Shown: piece by piece, positions 6,340-12,255 of the stretch | Layout of the letters: each line of letters starts with the position of its first letter | How positions within the stretch are numbered: the first letter of the stretch is position 1 | Origin: Akkermansiaceae bacterium UBA1315 | GTDB lineage: Bacteria > Verrucomicrobiota > Verrucomicrobiia > Verrucomicrobiales > Akkermansiaceae | Assembly: GCA_002307065.1 (NCBI GenBank) | Contig: DBTN01000006.1 | Span: forward strand, 1-12,981 | Length of the DNA stretch: 12,981 bases | Direction of reading: 5' to 3' | Made by a program: the position numbers and the translations under genes | Notes under the pieces: model-generated | Told to the model about the DNA's origin: nothing | The model's database searches: none | What the model saw: only the letters and a program-made list of their open reading frames with translations

Positions 6340-7694
6340 CAGCAAAGGCTCCCTCCGTAATTTGTGATTGCCGTCTTGCTGGCATGGAATGCCAGGGCGA
6401 GCCCCCAGAACCGGTCCGCGTGCCCGTTTGTCCCGCGATCGGCGGCGAAGCGGATATTTCCGGACGTGGTCACTTCCTTGCGAATGGCACGGATGTCGGA
6501 CTTGAGTTTGTCATCTTCGAAGGGGATCCGCGTGGTGCGATCTTCGAAAGCGGCACGCACGGGGTAGGCGAGTTCTTCCTTCATTGGCGCGGTGAAGGTC
6601 ACCCCTTCGATGCGGTATTTCCCAAAGCGCTCCGTTGCCCGCTCGGCGAACTGCATGCCCAGACCGGTGCTGTCGATGCAGACGCGTTTGCAAACTTCGA
6701 ACCATGGATACAGGACCGCCTCCTGTTGAGAGAAAGTCATGCCTTGCAGGTCGATGCGTTTGCGCACCGGCCGCATGCCCGCCACTTTTTCGACGGCTGT
6801 GAAACTCGTAAGATCATGATGACGGCCGATGTCGAGGCCACCGTAGATTTCTTTGGTCGCAGCTTGTTCGAGTGTCAGATCCCAATCCTCGCCTTCGGCA
6901 TAGGTGCATCCGTCGATCAGTCCCCATTCGATGAAGGCCGAGGCATCATCGGATGGGATGCACATGTATTCCTGGAGAAAGCTCTCTTCGTCCGGAGCTC
7001 CCTTGCGGATGAAATTGAAATAATCGGTTTCATCCATTTCCTGCCGCTCGTCATCAGCGGGCAGTTTGGATTGCAGCTTGAAGAGAAAGCCCGCATCCAG
7101 CGCGTCTTCGAGAGTGACGCGGTGGAGGCTCCAGCCCTTCGGATTGCCCTTCTCCCGGATCTCGCGGATGAGTTGATTGAAATAGTTGCCGCTGCCCCGG
7201 TGCGTGCTGAAAATCTCAAGCTGACCACCCCAGGTAATTCCGGGGTAAGCGATCGCATATAATTTTCGAGGGTCGGGATGCAGGGCGAACTCGTCGAGAT
7301 CACGATCACCCCGTTTCCCGGCCTGCCCGTCCGGATTAGAAGACATACTGTGAATCCGCAGACCATTGGATAGAGCGAGGACATAAGCTGTGTTTCCTTT
7401 GTCATCGATCACCCGCTCGCCGAGATCCTTGGCGGCTTTATCGATCAGTTTGGCGAAGCCTTTGCAGTCTTCGAGAAAGAGCCGCGCTTGGATTTCATCG
7501 CGTGAACTCACCCACGCATCGAGACGCGCATCGCGCAGAGACTTCCGGGAAACAAGTCCGTAGCCGCTCGCCCACGTCCAGCCGATCTGGCGGGATTTCT
7601 CCGCGATCTTGAGGCGTGACTTATCCTTCACCCACTTCGCCTGATAGGGGAGAAGCAAGGTGTTGCGGACCGGTATGACTTTTGCGCGTCCCAT
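6339..7694 (-). CDS. Terminase large subunit (Mu gp28-like)
   Basis: This 451-residue protein is the packaging motor and nuclease that cuts phage DNA and pumps it through the portal. The N-terminal ATPase has a degenerate Walker A in AEKSRQIGWTWASG (31-44), the Walker B acidic pair in RDLDEFALHP (Asp134, Glu135), and a coupling motif IFSTHRGSGNYFN (161-173). The C-terminal RNase H-like nuclease shows its three acidic positions in YGGLDIGRHHD (Asp288), RVCIDSTGLG (Asp341) and HADRFWGLALA (Asp427). The opening (PVRNTLLLPYQAKWVKDKSR) and the neighbour order resemble Mu/FluMu gp28. The frame stays open upstream to 8489, but that part overlaps the small-subunit gene and has no terminase features, so the ATG at 7694 (MGRAKVIP) is the start. 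It begins 5 bp after the small-subunit stop. Confidence 0.93.
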   Translation of the reverse strand: MGRAKVIPVRNTLLLPYQAKWVKDKSRLKIAEKSRQIGWTWASGYGLVSRKSLRDARLDAWVSSRDEIQARLFLEDCKGFAKLIDKAAKDLGERVIDDKGNTAYVLALSNGLRIHSMSSNPDGQAGKRGDRDLDEFALHPDPRKLYAIAYPGITWGGQLEIFSTHRGSGNYFNQLIREIREKGNPKGWSLHRVTLEDALDAGFLFKLQSKLPADDERQEMDETDYFNFIRKGAPDEESFLQEYMCIPSDDASAFIEWGLIDGCTYAEGEDWDLTLEQAATKEIYGGLDIGRHHDLTSFTAVEKVAGMRPVRKRIDLQGMTFSQQEAVLYPWFEVCKRVCIDSTGLGMQFAERATERFGKYRIEGVTFTAPMKEELAYPVRAAFEDRTTRIPFEDDKLKSDIRAIRKEVTTSGNIRFAADRGTNGHADRFWGLALAFHASKTAITNYGGSLC

Positions 7695-7699
7695 GAAAG

Positions 7700-8275
7700 T
7701 TAAAGCAGGCCTGCGGCTTCCTCGATTTCCGCCAGAGTCTCCGGAGAGATCCCGCCTTTCGATTTCGCCGTGTTGGTGATGGCTTCCAATTTCGCTTTGG
7801 CCTGTGCCGCTGCGGCTTCCAGCATCGCGATTTTCCGTTCGTCCAGTCTCACGACTTTTTGCCGTGTGCTCTCCCGGATCAGCGCCACGAAGCCCTTGAG
7901 GTTGCCGTCCTCGATGCTCTCCGCTGTGAAGACCATCTGCCCAAGTTTTTGGAGGTGTTCTTCGGAAGCTGTCGGATCTTTCTCCAGTAGGAGCTGTTGC
8001 GCTTGTGCCACACGGGAAAGTGTCCGCTCCGTGCGTTTGCGCAGGGAGTAGGAGGAATGCCATTCCGAGAGCGCACCGGTAGAACTGGAGACTTCGAGCT
8101 CCTCTAACAGATAGACGAGCACTTGCTCCTGAGAATACGCCGGCGTTTCCAGATCGGTCGGATGCAGAAGCAGCCACATCGTTTCCTGCACCTCTTCGGG
8201 CAGGTTCTTGAGCTTGGCGTCGGACCGTGCTTTGCGCGGTTCGGCGTCCCAGGAAGGTTTCTTTTTGGAGGGCAT
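7700..8275 (-). CDS. Terminase small subunit (Mu gp27-like, DUF3486 type)
   Basis: This 191-residue protein precedes the large terminase subunit and has the layout of Mu gp27-type small terminases, which recognise phage DNA and start packaging. Residues 1-25 are basic. Residues ~24-72 (NLPEEVQETMWLLL, then SQEQVLVYLLEELEVSSSTGALSEW) look like a helix-turn-helix region with the family's opening 'LPeevr..l...l'. Residues 75-165 are long amphipathic helices (RKRTERTLSRVAQAQQLLLE; ERKIAMLEAAAAQAKAKLEA), suited to ring oligomerisation. The C-terminal helix (SPETLAEIEEAAGLL) may contact the large subunit. The call rests on position, length and pattern. The ATG at 8275 lies 5 bp after the winged-helix gene. 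Confidence 0.78.
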   Translation of the reverse strand: MPSKKKPSWDAEPRKARSDAKLKNLPEEVQETMWLLLHPTDLETPAYSQEQVLVYLLEELEVSSSTGALSEWHSSYSLRKRTERTLSRVAQAQQLLLEKDPTASEEHLQKLGQMVFTAESIEDGNLKGFVALIRESTRQKVVRLDERKIAMLEAAAAQAKAKLEAITNTAKSKGGISPETLAEIEEAAGLL

Positions 8276-8280
8276 TCACG

Positions 8281-8544
8281 TCAGAGGGTGGAGTGGAGCA
8301 CGCGGCCCCGTTCGGTGATCGAGAATTGGACCAGCGTATCATCCATGTCGGATGGCACGCGGACGATGTGCTTATTGCTTTCCAGCCATTGGATATTCGC
8401 TTCCCATTCCTCATCCGTGAGCGGCGGGCGTTGCAGCGCGTCCACATGCGTGCGCAGCGTTTCCGCTGGCAGGGCGTAGCCGGACGCAAAGATCAACGCC
8501 TGGAGAATGGCGGTGCGGATTTGTTTAGAGCGGAGCGGGTTCAC
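8281..8544 (-). CDS. Winged-helix phage protein (Mu gp26 / VpaChn25_0724-like)
   Basis: This 87-residue protein looks like a compact winged-helix domain. A first helix (SKQIRTAILQALIFASGYA) is followed by LPAETLRTHVDALQRPPLTDEEW (as two helices). A recognition-like helix and wing come next (ANIQWLESNKHIVRV, then VQFSITERGRVLHSTL, ending with the common 'lTerG..l' phrase). Mu-like phages carry such a protein just before the terminase small subunit (gp26 position), and the gene order here matches. Its role in those phages is unknown; DNA binding at packaging is a guess. The start is GTG at 8544, overlapping the TGA of the upstream gene by 3 bases (GTGA), which argues for translational coupling. 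Confidence 0.68.
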   Translation of the reverse strand: MNPLRSKQIRTAILQALIFASGYALPAETLRTHVDALQRPPLTDEEWEANIQWLESNKHIVRVPSDMDDTLVQFSITERGRVLHSTL

Positions 8545-8960
8545 TGGCGGGTGCGGGAAGCTGGGAGTTTCAAGATGTCATCGACGCGGGAGTGAAAACT
8601 TCTCGCAACGGAATCGAGCTTATCGAGAATCCGCGTTTCACGTTCGACACCGGCTTCCAGGATGTCGCGGAACTGTTTACCTTGATCGTTTCGCAGCTCT
8701 TCGATGTGGCGCTCGGCCGTTGAAATTCGCTTTTCCAGCGCTAGATGCTGATCCCATGTCGGCGGGGTGAACGATTGCTGAATGGAAAGAGTGGGAACCG
8801 GTGATTCGATTTGCACCGATCTTTCCTTCCTTCCTTTTTGTACGCCGGAGATGCGAGCGTAGAAGATGCCCAAGGCACCAAGCACGGCGACAAGAAATGT
8901 CCCGAGCGCTTTGAGTGAAACGCTGTCGCCAGCATCGGCAAGTAAGGAAGAGAAAATCAT
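8541..8960 (-). CDS. Membrane-anchored coiled-coil protein (Mu gp25 / DUF2730-like, or Rz-like)
   Basis: This 139-residue protein has one hydrophobic segment at ~17-35 (LKALGTFLVAVLGALGIFYA), a basic stop-transfer region (QKGRKER), a proline/serine linker, and a charged coiled-coil from ~70 to 128 (LEKRISTAERHIEELRNDQG; VERETRILDKLDSVARSFHS). That layout is shared by DUF2730 (Mu gp25-type) proteins and by inner-membrane spanins (Rz). The gene order before gp26/gp27/gp28-like genes favours the first, while the endolysin three genes earlier keeps the second alive. The frame is open up to 9062, but the ATG at 8960 is preferred because it overlaps the upstream stop (ATGA) and removes a meaningless arginine-rich lead. 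Confidence 0.65.
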   Translation of the reverse strand: MIFSSLLADAGDSVSLKALGTFLVAVLGALGIFYARISGVQKGRKERSVQIESPVPTLSIQQSFTPPTWDQHLALEKRISTAERHIEELRNDQGKQFRDILEAGVERETRILDKLDSVARSFHSRVDDILKLPASRTRQ

Positions 8961-9166
8961 TTCTTGGTGTCTTTCATGAATCGTGTTGCAGCGGCGATCA
9001 GACATGCGGTACACACATCTCCGGGGATTCCGGTGGTGATCTTTTTCTCCTGGAGAAACCACATGACGTGGCGAAGGGCTTTATCATCCAGCGTGGCGAC
9101 CGCTTTGAAGATGTCCGGTTGATCGCAGATCCAAGAGTAGGAGCTGCTCCGCTGTCCGATCTCCAT
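8957..9166 (-). CDS. 69-residue conserved-looking phage protein, function unknown
   Basis: This is a small protein between endolysin and the membrane coiled-coil gene. The ATG at 9166 overlaps the endolysin TGA by one base (TGATG), and AAAGGA lies about 11 bases upstream. Its own TGA overlaps the next ATG (ATGA). It is probably helical (DIFKAVATLDDKALRHVMWF), with three cysteines: one in SWICDQP and two in DVCTACLIAAATRF. The CxxC pair could bind metal or form a disulphide, but one pair plus a distant cysteine is not a clear zinc site. No family recognised. The longer frame from 9289 overlaps endolysin and is not used. Confidence 0.6.
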   Translation of the reverse strand: MEIGQRSSSYSWICDQPDIFKAVATLDDKALRHVMWFLQEKKITTGIPGDVCTACLIAAATRFMKDTKK

Positions 9167-9807
9167 CACAGCACGGATCCTTTCTCGATGAATCGTTTCC
9201 GCATGGCTGCGGTCGTCATACCGGTGATGACCTGGTAGTGCGGTTGATCGACGATGCTTGTCCAAGAGCCTCCCCATTCGAGGCCGCATTCAGCGGCGTT
9301 TTCGCTGATCGCTTTATGAACTTTCGAAGCGCGTATTTGTTGCTCTTTCGTGCCGCCGTCGAGATAGATTTTGCCGAGGAAAATCCCGACATCGAAGGCG
9401 ATCTTGAAGTTATGATTGCTATATCCTCCGCGTGCTTTGGTAACGATGTTTCCGGGCTTCGTCCGCCCTTGTGCATAGAGCGCGTCCTGTTCGGTAAAGG
9501 TGCGATCGCCGCTGATCACGATGACATCGCAGCCGAGGGTCGCCGCCGTTGCTTTTGCCAGGCAGAGGAACTGCCGCGCCATCGGAATCGCTTTTGGATC
9601 CAGAGTCGCGAGGTTCGCTTCCGTCCGGTCATCGAAGATGGTGCATTCAGAAACGGTGGCAGGCGCTTCCTTTTCTTCCTGCAAATCCATATTTCTCGCC
9701 CGCAGCGCAGCGAGAACATTGGATGCGGTAACCGGTCCGAACTTGCGGTCCACTTTGACCCCAACTTCACGCTGGATGTCTGCGATGAGTGATAACAGGT
9801 CGCTCAT
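9166..9807 (-). CDS. Endolysin: M15-family peptidase with an N-terminal peptidoglycan-binding-like segment
   Basis: This 213-residue protein is a phage lysis enzyme of the M15 (VanY / L-Ala-D-Glu or D-Ala-D-Ala peptidase) type, cutting the peptide cross-links of the cell wall. Residues ~1-37 contain VKVDRKFGPVTASNVLAAL, which mirrors the 'DGxFGpxT' core of small peptidoglycan-binding domains. The catalytic part begins near VISGDRTFTEQDALYAQGR (97-115; Arg102 matches the conserved R). It continues with GGYSNHNFKIAFDVGIF (127-143; His132 and Asp139 as zinc ligands), and ends with GLEWGGSWTSIVDQPHYQ (175-192; His190 as third ligand). All key residues are present, so it should be active. No signal peptide is seen, consistent with release through a holin. 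ATGA overlap with the upstream gene fixes the start at 9807. Confidence 0.88.
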   Translation of the reverse strand: MSDLLSLIADIQREVGVKVDRKFGPVTASNVLAALRARNMDLQEEKEAPATVSECTIFDDRTEANLATLDPKAIPMARQFLCLAKATAATLGCDVIVISGDRTFTEQDALYAQGRTKPGNIVTKARGGYSNHNFKIAFDVGIFLGKIYLDGGTKEQQIRASKVHKAISENAAECGLEWGGSWTSIVDQPHYQVITGMTTAAMRKRFIEKGSVL

Positions 9808-10241
9808 TTTAGTCCGTTCTGGGAGGTTTGAGCCGGTGTGCCGTCCACTGATGGCAAGGGCGTGCAGTGGCGGGTGATCGCGCCAAGGACTGCCCGGGTC
9901 GCTTCATTCCGAGCTCTGGCGATCGGGCAGCTCTCTGGACCGTTATCGAATTTATTCAGAAGTTTCAGCGATCGATTGAGATGCTTGAGTTCTTGATCGT
10001 TCGTTGCTTCGAGCGTTTCGAAATAAGGATCCTTTGGATCAGGCCGGTTGCTAGGCTCTGCTGTGCCGATTGATTTGAGCAGCTCCCCTTGGAAAAAGAC
10101 TTGAACCTCCCGAGCGGTTTGCACCCAAGCATCGCTTTGCGTTTGCTTCGAAGGATCAGCCCGAAAGTCATTCCAGTTAGGAAGTGGATCTCCGTTAAAC
10201 GCTTGGCCTCCTACATTGGCGCAATACGTTTCGTAAAGCAT
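9804..10241 (-). CDS. Small soluble phage protein, two-part, function unknown
   Basis: This 145-residue protein lies between the holin-like gene and endolysin. Residues 1-45 hold a pattern I recall from small phage proteins: MLYETYCANVGG, AFNGDPLPNWNDF and KQTQSDAWVQTA, with the 'P-x-W-x-x-F ... AW' spacing. A proline-rich linker follows (~60-72). Residues 83-125 form a likely helical hairpin (ELKHLNRSLKLLNKF, a GPES turn, then ARARNEATRAVLGAITRH). The hairpin faintly recalls the Acb2/Tad1 layout but without a convincing residue match. There is no signal peptide or membrane segment. The start at 10241 has no clear Shine-Dalgarno, and its stop overlaps the endolysin ATG (ATGA), so translation is probably coupled. 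Confidence 0.62.
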   Translation of the reverse strand: MLYETYCANVGGQAFNGDPLPNWNDFRADPSKQTQSDAWVQTAREVQVFFQGELLKSIGTAEPSNRPDPKDPYFETLEATNDQELKHLNRSLKLLNKFDNGPESCPIARARNEATRAVLGAITRHCTPLPSVDGTPAQTSQNGLK

Positions 10242-10294
10242 CTACGCAATGTTTTCCATCGATCGCATAATATTAACTTGAGTGATTAAAGAAT

Positions 10295-10361
10295 CTCGGC
10301 GGGAGAGGTCTGTGGCCCGGCTTCAATGGGCGTCACGTCAGCCTCGCTCTCCCTGCCGGAG
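10295..10361 (-). terminator. Possible terminator or RNA hairpin after the holin-like gene
   Basis: Arms ctcggcgggagag (10295-10307) and ctctccctgccggag (10347-10361) pair over 13 bp with two bulged bases, around a 39-nt loop. On the minus strand the stem ends in ATTCTTTAATC, a short imperfect T-rich tail. It starts 2 bp after the holin-like stop. Partial termination here would lower expression of the downstream endolysin relative to the holin. The long loop and weak tail make this uncertain. AT-rich DNA beyond it (10271-10288, TTAATATTAT on minus) could hold a weak -10 element, without a convincing -35. Confidence 0.35.
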
Positions 10362-10363
10362 AA

Positions 10364-10801
10364 TTATTTGGCGGAATCCTCCGGGGTGATTGGCAGGACG
10401 GGCTCGACCGGTTCGGTGGGTTCAGGTCGGAAGAAATCGGCGATCTTGTCGATCACGCTGATCGCCGCGTCCGGATCGGTGGAGAGCGATGCAGAGCCGT
10501 CCGGGTTAAAGGTGGCAGCGCAGGATGGCAGCGCTCCTAAGCCAAGAAGGAGCGCCGCCACCATGCCTAACAAGGCGGCATTCCCCCCGGAAACCGCCTT
10601 GAGTTTTCCGCCAAGGAAAATGAAAAGGCGCATGAGAAGCGCCGCGCCGATGACGGCCAATCCGTCTGCGATGCCGATCGATGCGGTGTCGATCGATGCC
10701 ACGTCTTCCGGTGCGATCGCACCCTTGGAAGCGAGAAGTCCGCCAAGGCCTGCGAGGGCGGTAAGGGCGGTTCGGAGAGCGGAGTAGATTTGTTCTTTCA
10801 T
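10364..10801 (-). CDS. Holin-like membrane protein continuing into a lipoprotein-like region
   Basis: This 145-residue protein starts like a class I/II holin: MKEQIYSALRTALTALAGLGG, then two hydrophobic helices at about 8-28 and 43-64 (GLAVIGAALLMRLFIFLGG). A third hydrophobic stretch at 72-91 ends in LPSC (91-94), which resembles a lipobox. The remaining ~50 residues are polar and end in a Pro/Glu-rich tail (EPTEPVEPVLPITPEDS). Holins pierce the inner membrane to release endolysin. A lipid-anchored, proline-rich tail is typical of outer-membrane spanins. The gene could be a fusion, or could use an internal start (Met58 or Met80) to make a separate lipoprotein. Proline at the -2 position of the lipobox is atypical. 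Its place ahead of endolysin supports a lysis role. Confidence 0.7.
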   Translation of the reverse strand: MKEQIYSALRTALTALAGLGGLLASKGAIAPEDVASIDTASIGIADGLAVIGAALLMRLFIFLGGKLKAVSGGNAALLGMVAALLLGLGALPSCAATFNPDGSASLSTDPDAAISVIDKIADFFRPEPTEPVEPVLPITPEDSAK

Positions 10802-10943
10802 GGCGCTTGCAATGACGTTGCCGTCGAGTTGCGTTGACCATGATGCCGTTTATCCGGGTTGGCTTTTCACTCCCGCTAGAGACTCTAAATCCTCTACTTT
10901 GCCATTCAGGCCGGGGCGGCCCCCTTGCCGCTACGCTGAAAAG
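10802..10943. other. 142-bp spacer between HTH gene and lysis cassette
   Basis: No gene is seen here. It holds a perfect hairpin, cgctga-aaag-tcagcg, at 10934-10949 overlapping the HTH gene's stop, then a GC-rich ggccggggcggcccc stretch at 10910-10924. A short dyad, tagag...ctcta, sits around 10878-10896. The spacer is long enough to contain the leader of the lysis operon, but I cannot point to a clear -35/-10 pair or a T-tailed terminator. Confidence 0.4.
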
Positions 10944-11210
10944 TCAGCGGTGTTGCTGCCGCTGCTTATGCTCCCAGACGCTCACTAAATCAACCTTCCA
11001 GTGAGCATTCTTTCCGATCCCAGCTTTATAGCCGCGAATCACCTTCGCTTCTAGCAGATCATAAATCGTGGACCGGTCGCACCCGTCGAGGATCTCGCAC
11101 GCCTTCTGCACGCTGCCGCGCTTACTCAGCCGCTTGCCTTTCGAGGTCGTGATGAAGTTGTCCTCTGTCCAGGATACGCCCGGCAGGGAGTAAGTCATGG
11201 CGGAGCTCAT
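10944..11210 (-). CDS. Small helix-turn-helix DNA-binding protein (HTH_17 / excisionase-like)
   Basis: This 88-residue protein has an HTH_17-like fold at residues ~30-80. SKRGSVQKACEILDG is the positioning helix, CDRSTIYDLLEAKVIRG is the recognition helix, and GIGKNAHWKVDLVSVWEHK matches the family's 'grrWrir..dl..w' wing. Such proteins act as excisionases or as small phage transcription regulators. It precedes the lysis and head genes, so a late-gene or lysogeny regulator is plausible. No integrase lies next to it, which weakens the excisionase reading. The ATG at 11210 is used here; ATG at 11198 (MTYSLPG) is equally possible. The start lies only about 15 bp beyond a terminator T-run, so it either has a very short leader or depends on read-through. 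Confidence 0.68.
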   Translation of the reverse strand: MSSAMTYSLPGVSWTEDNFITTSKGKRLSKRGSVQKACEILDGCDRSTIYDLLEAKVIRGYKAGIGKNAHWKVDLVSVWEHKQRQQHR

Positions 11211-11225
11211 GCGGCAGATCCTACC

Positions 11226-11275
11226 AAAGAAAAACCCGTCTGGCCGGGAAATTTTCCGGAAACCGGTTGAGACGG
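11226..11275 (-). terminator. Second of two tandem intrinsic terminators
   Basis: The outer stem ccgtct (11236-11241) pairs with agacgg (11270-11275), with inner ccgg/ccgg pairing and an imperfect ggaaattttcc core. On the minus strand the hairpin is followed directly by TTTTTCTTT (11234-11226 after a single G). It ends 15 bp before the HTH start codon at 11210. Confidence 0.7.
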
Positions 11276-11303
11276 AAAAAGCTCTCCCGTTTCCGGAAGA
11301 GCT
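11276..11303 (-). terminator. First of two tandem intrinsic terminators
   Basis: The stem agctct (11280-11285) pairs with agagct (11298-11303), and ccg/cgg inside gives nine pairs with one mismatch and a tttc loop. On the minus strand it runs straight into a five-T tract (11280-11276), a compact intrinsic terminator. It is placed to end transcripts of the 12533-11446 operon, followed at once by the second terminator. Confidence 0.75.
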
Positions 11304-11419
11304 CTAAACCAGAGGCAGAGGGATTGCGGGCAATCTTCGCCGCCGTCTGAAGTTTGTTGAGGAGACTCCTTTTATCAACAGCAGGGCGTTTGTCACGCAC
11401 CAACGGTTAGGGATGGCGG

Positions 11420-11446
11420 ATCAAATGGACACAATGTCCTTTTGAT
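11420..11446. repeat. Near-perfect 27-bp palindrome at the stop of the coiled-coil gene
   Basis: The arms atcaaatggaca (11420-11431) and tgtccttttgat (11435-11446) match with one mismatch around a 3-bp centre, caa. The palindrome touches the TAA of the 269-aa gene and has no T-run beyond it, so it is not a standard terminator. The gene-free stretch 11304-11419 beside it holds nothing else I recognise. Confidence 0.8.
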
Positions 11447-12255
11447 TATCGTCCTGCCAGCTTTTTAACCTCGTAGATCACCATCTTATGATCATCTCCC
11501 CATTTCTTGCGGGCACTCGCTACGGCAGCTTTGCTGTCACGAAGTGAGATACCGGGGATTCCCACACGCTCCCATTCCTCAGCCGTCTGGTAGGCAGCGG
11601 TCTGGCCTTCGAAGTTGGAAACTTGCATTGTGAAATCCATCGGCCATCGCCGTTTTGATTCAGCTGCTATCTCGCGCTGGATCTTAAACTGCATCGTTCC
11701 ATAGGTTTTAGTTTCGTAACCATTCATTGTGATCCACGCCTGAGCCTCCCTTTCGATGACTGAGCTTTGCATGCTCAAATCATTGGGCCATCGCAGTGCA
11801 GCTTGCTGACGGATAATTGTCGCGGCTTGCTGTGGAATCTTCGCTAATGGATCGGCGGGTGCGGGTGCGGGAGCCTGAGCATGTGGAATGTATGTTGATG
11901 ACGGAGTAATTGTCGTCGATGTCTGGACCGCCGATGAAACCGGTTGAGCCGCTTCCTCTTGGCGGCTCTTCAGTTTCTCAAACTCTTGCTGGAGAGCGGT
12001 GATCTCCTCATACTGTTTCACAGCGGCTTTTGATGCCGCCAGCGTCTCCTTTGCTTCGGTTTCCATTTGGCTTATCCGACGCTGTAGTGCTTTCGATTCC
12101 GTAGATAGCTTTTTGTATTCTGCAATCTTCGAGTTTGCTCTCTGCAACTCGTCATCTTTCACTTTTAACAGATGGCTGGAAACCGCTATCGTTACACAGA
12201 AAGCGGTAACGGTAAACCCGCCGCAAAGAATTAATAAAGGGCCGCTGATCTTCAT
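11446..12255 (-). CDS. Membrane-anchored coiled-coil protein with a triplicated C-terminal motif
   Basis: This 269-residue protein is not a recognised family. Residues 5-29 are hydrophobic (GPLLILCGGFTVTAFCVTIAV), a signal anchor. Residues ~31-103 are a heptad-rich coiled-coil (KDDELQRANSKIAEYKK; SKALQRRISQMETEAKE). Residues ~104-139 are a Ser/Thr/Pro/Ala linker (AQAPAPAPADPL). The C-terminal part contains one motif three times: AALRWPNDLSMQSSVIE (152-168), SKRRWPMDFTMQVSNFE (200-216) and ARKKWGDDHKMVIYEVK (248-264), roughly [RK]W-x-x-D-x-x-M-x-x-x-x-[IFV][EK]. The C-terminal domain is expected outside the cytoplasmic membrane. Its ATG overlaps the stop of the RHH gene (ATGA), so the two form an operon ending in tandem terminators. 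The region looks more AT-rich than the head genes, as expected of a later acquisition. A surface or superinfection-exclusion role is a guess only. Confidence 0.7.
   Translation of the reverse strand: MKISGPLLILCGGFTVTAFCVTIAVSSHLLKVKDDELQRANSKIAEYKKLSTESKALQRRISQMETEAKETLAASKAAVKQYEEITALQQEFEKLKSRQEEAAQPVSSAVQTSTTITPSSTYIPHAQAPAPAPADPLAKIPQQAATIIRQQAALRWPNDLSMQSSVIEREAQAWITMNGYETKTYGTMQFKIQREIAAESKRRWPMDFTMQVSNFEGQTAAYQTAEEWERVGIPGISLRDSKAAVASARKKWGDDHKMVIYEVKKLAGR

Noticed and set aside
4163..6367. Two long plus-strand frames (398 and 321 codons) opposite the portal gene
   Set aside because: They mirror the codon structure of the portal-MuF gene on the other strand and contain no recognisable motif.
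7695..8489. An N-terminal extension of the terminase large subunit frame up to 8489
   Set aside because: It overlaps the small terminase and winged-helix genes, is rich in Arg/Ser/Gly without terminase features, and all family motifs lie after the ATG at 7694.
8961..9289. Longer N-termini for the membrane coiled-coil gene (to 9062) and the 69-aa gene (to 9289)
   Set aside because: Both extensions overlap upstream genes and give arginine/histidine-rich leads. The shorter starts form the 1-4 base overlaps seen throughout this operon.
10870..10925. A tRNA-like stretch (tagag-gatttagagt-ctcta on minus) suggesting a tRNA fragment or att site
   Set aside because: A TTTAGAG loop is present, but a canonical 5-bp anticodon stem, T-arm and acceptor stem cannot be formed. 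No matching duplicate was found elsewhere in the window.
11221..11403. A 60-codon minus-strand frame between the HTH and coiled-coil genes
   Set aside because: It runs through both terminator hairpins, and its translation has no family features. The DNA is better explained as termination signals.
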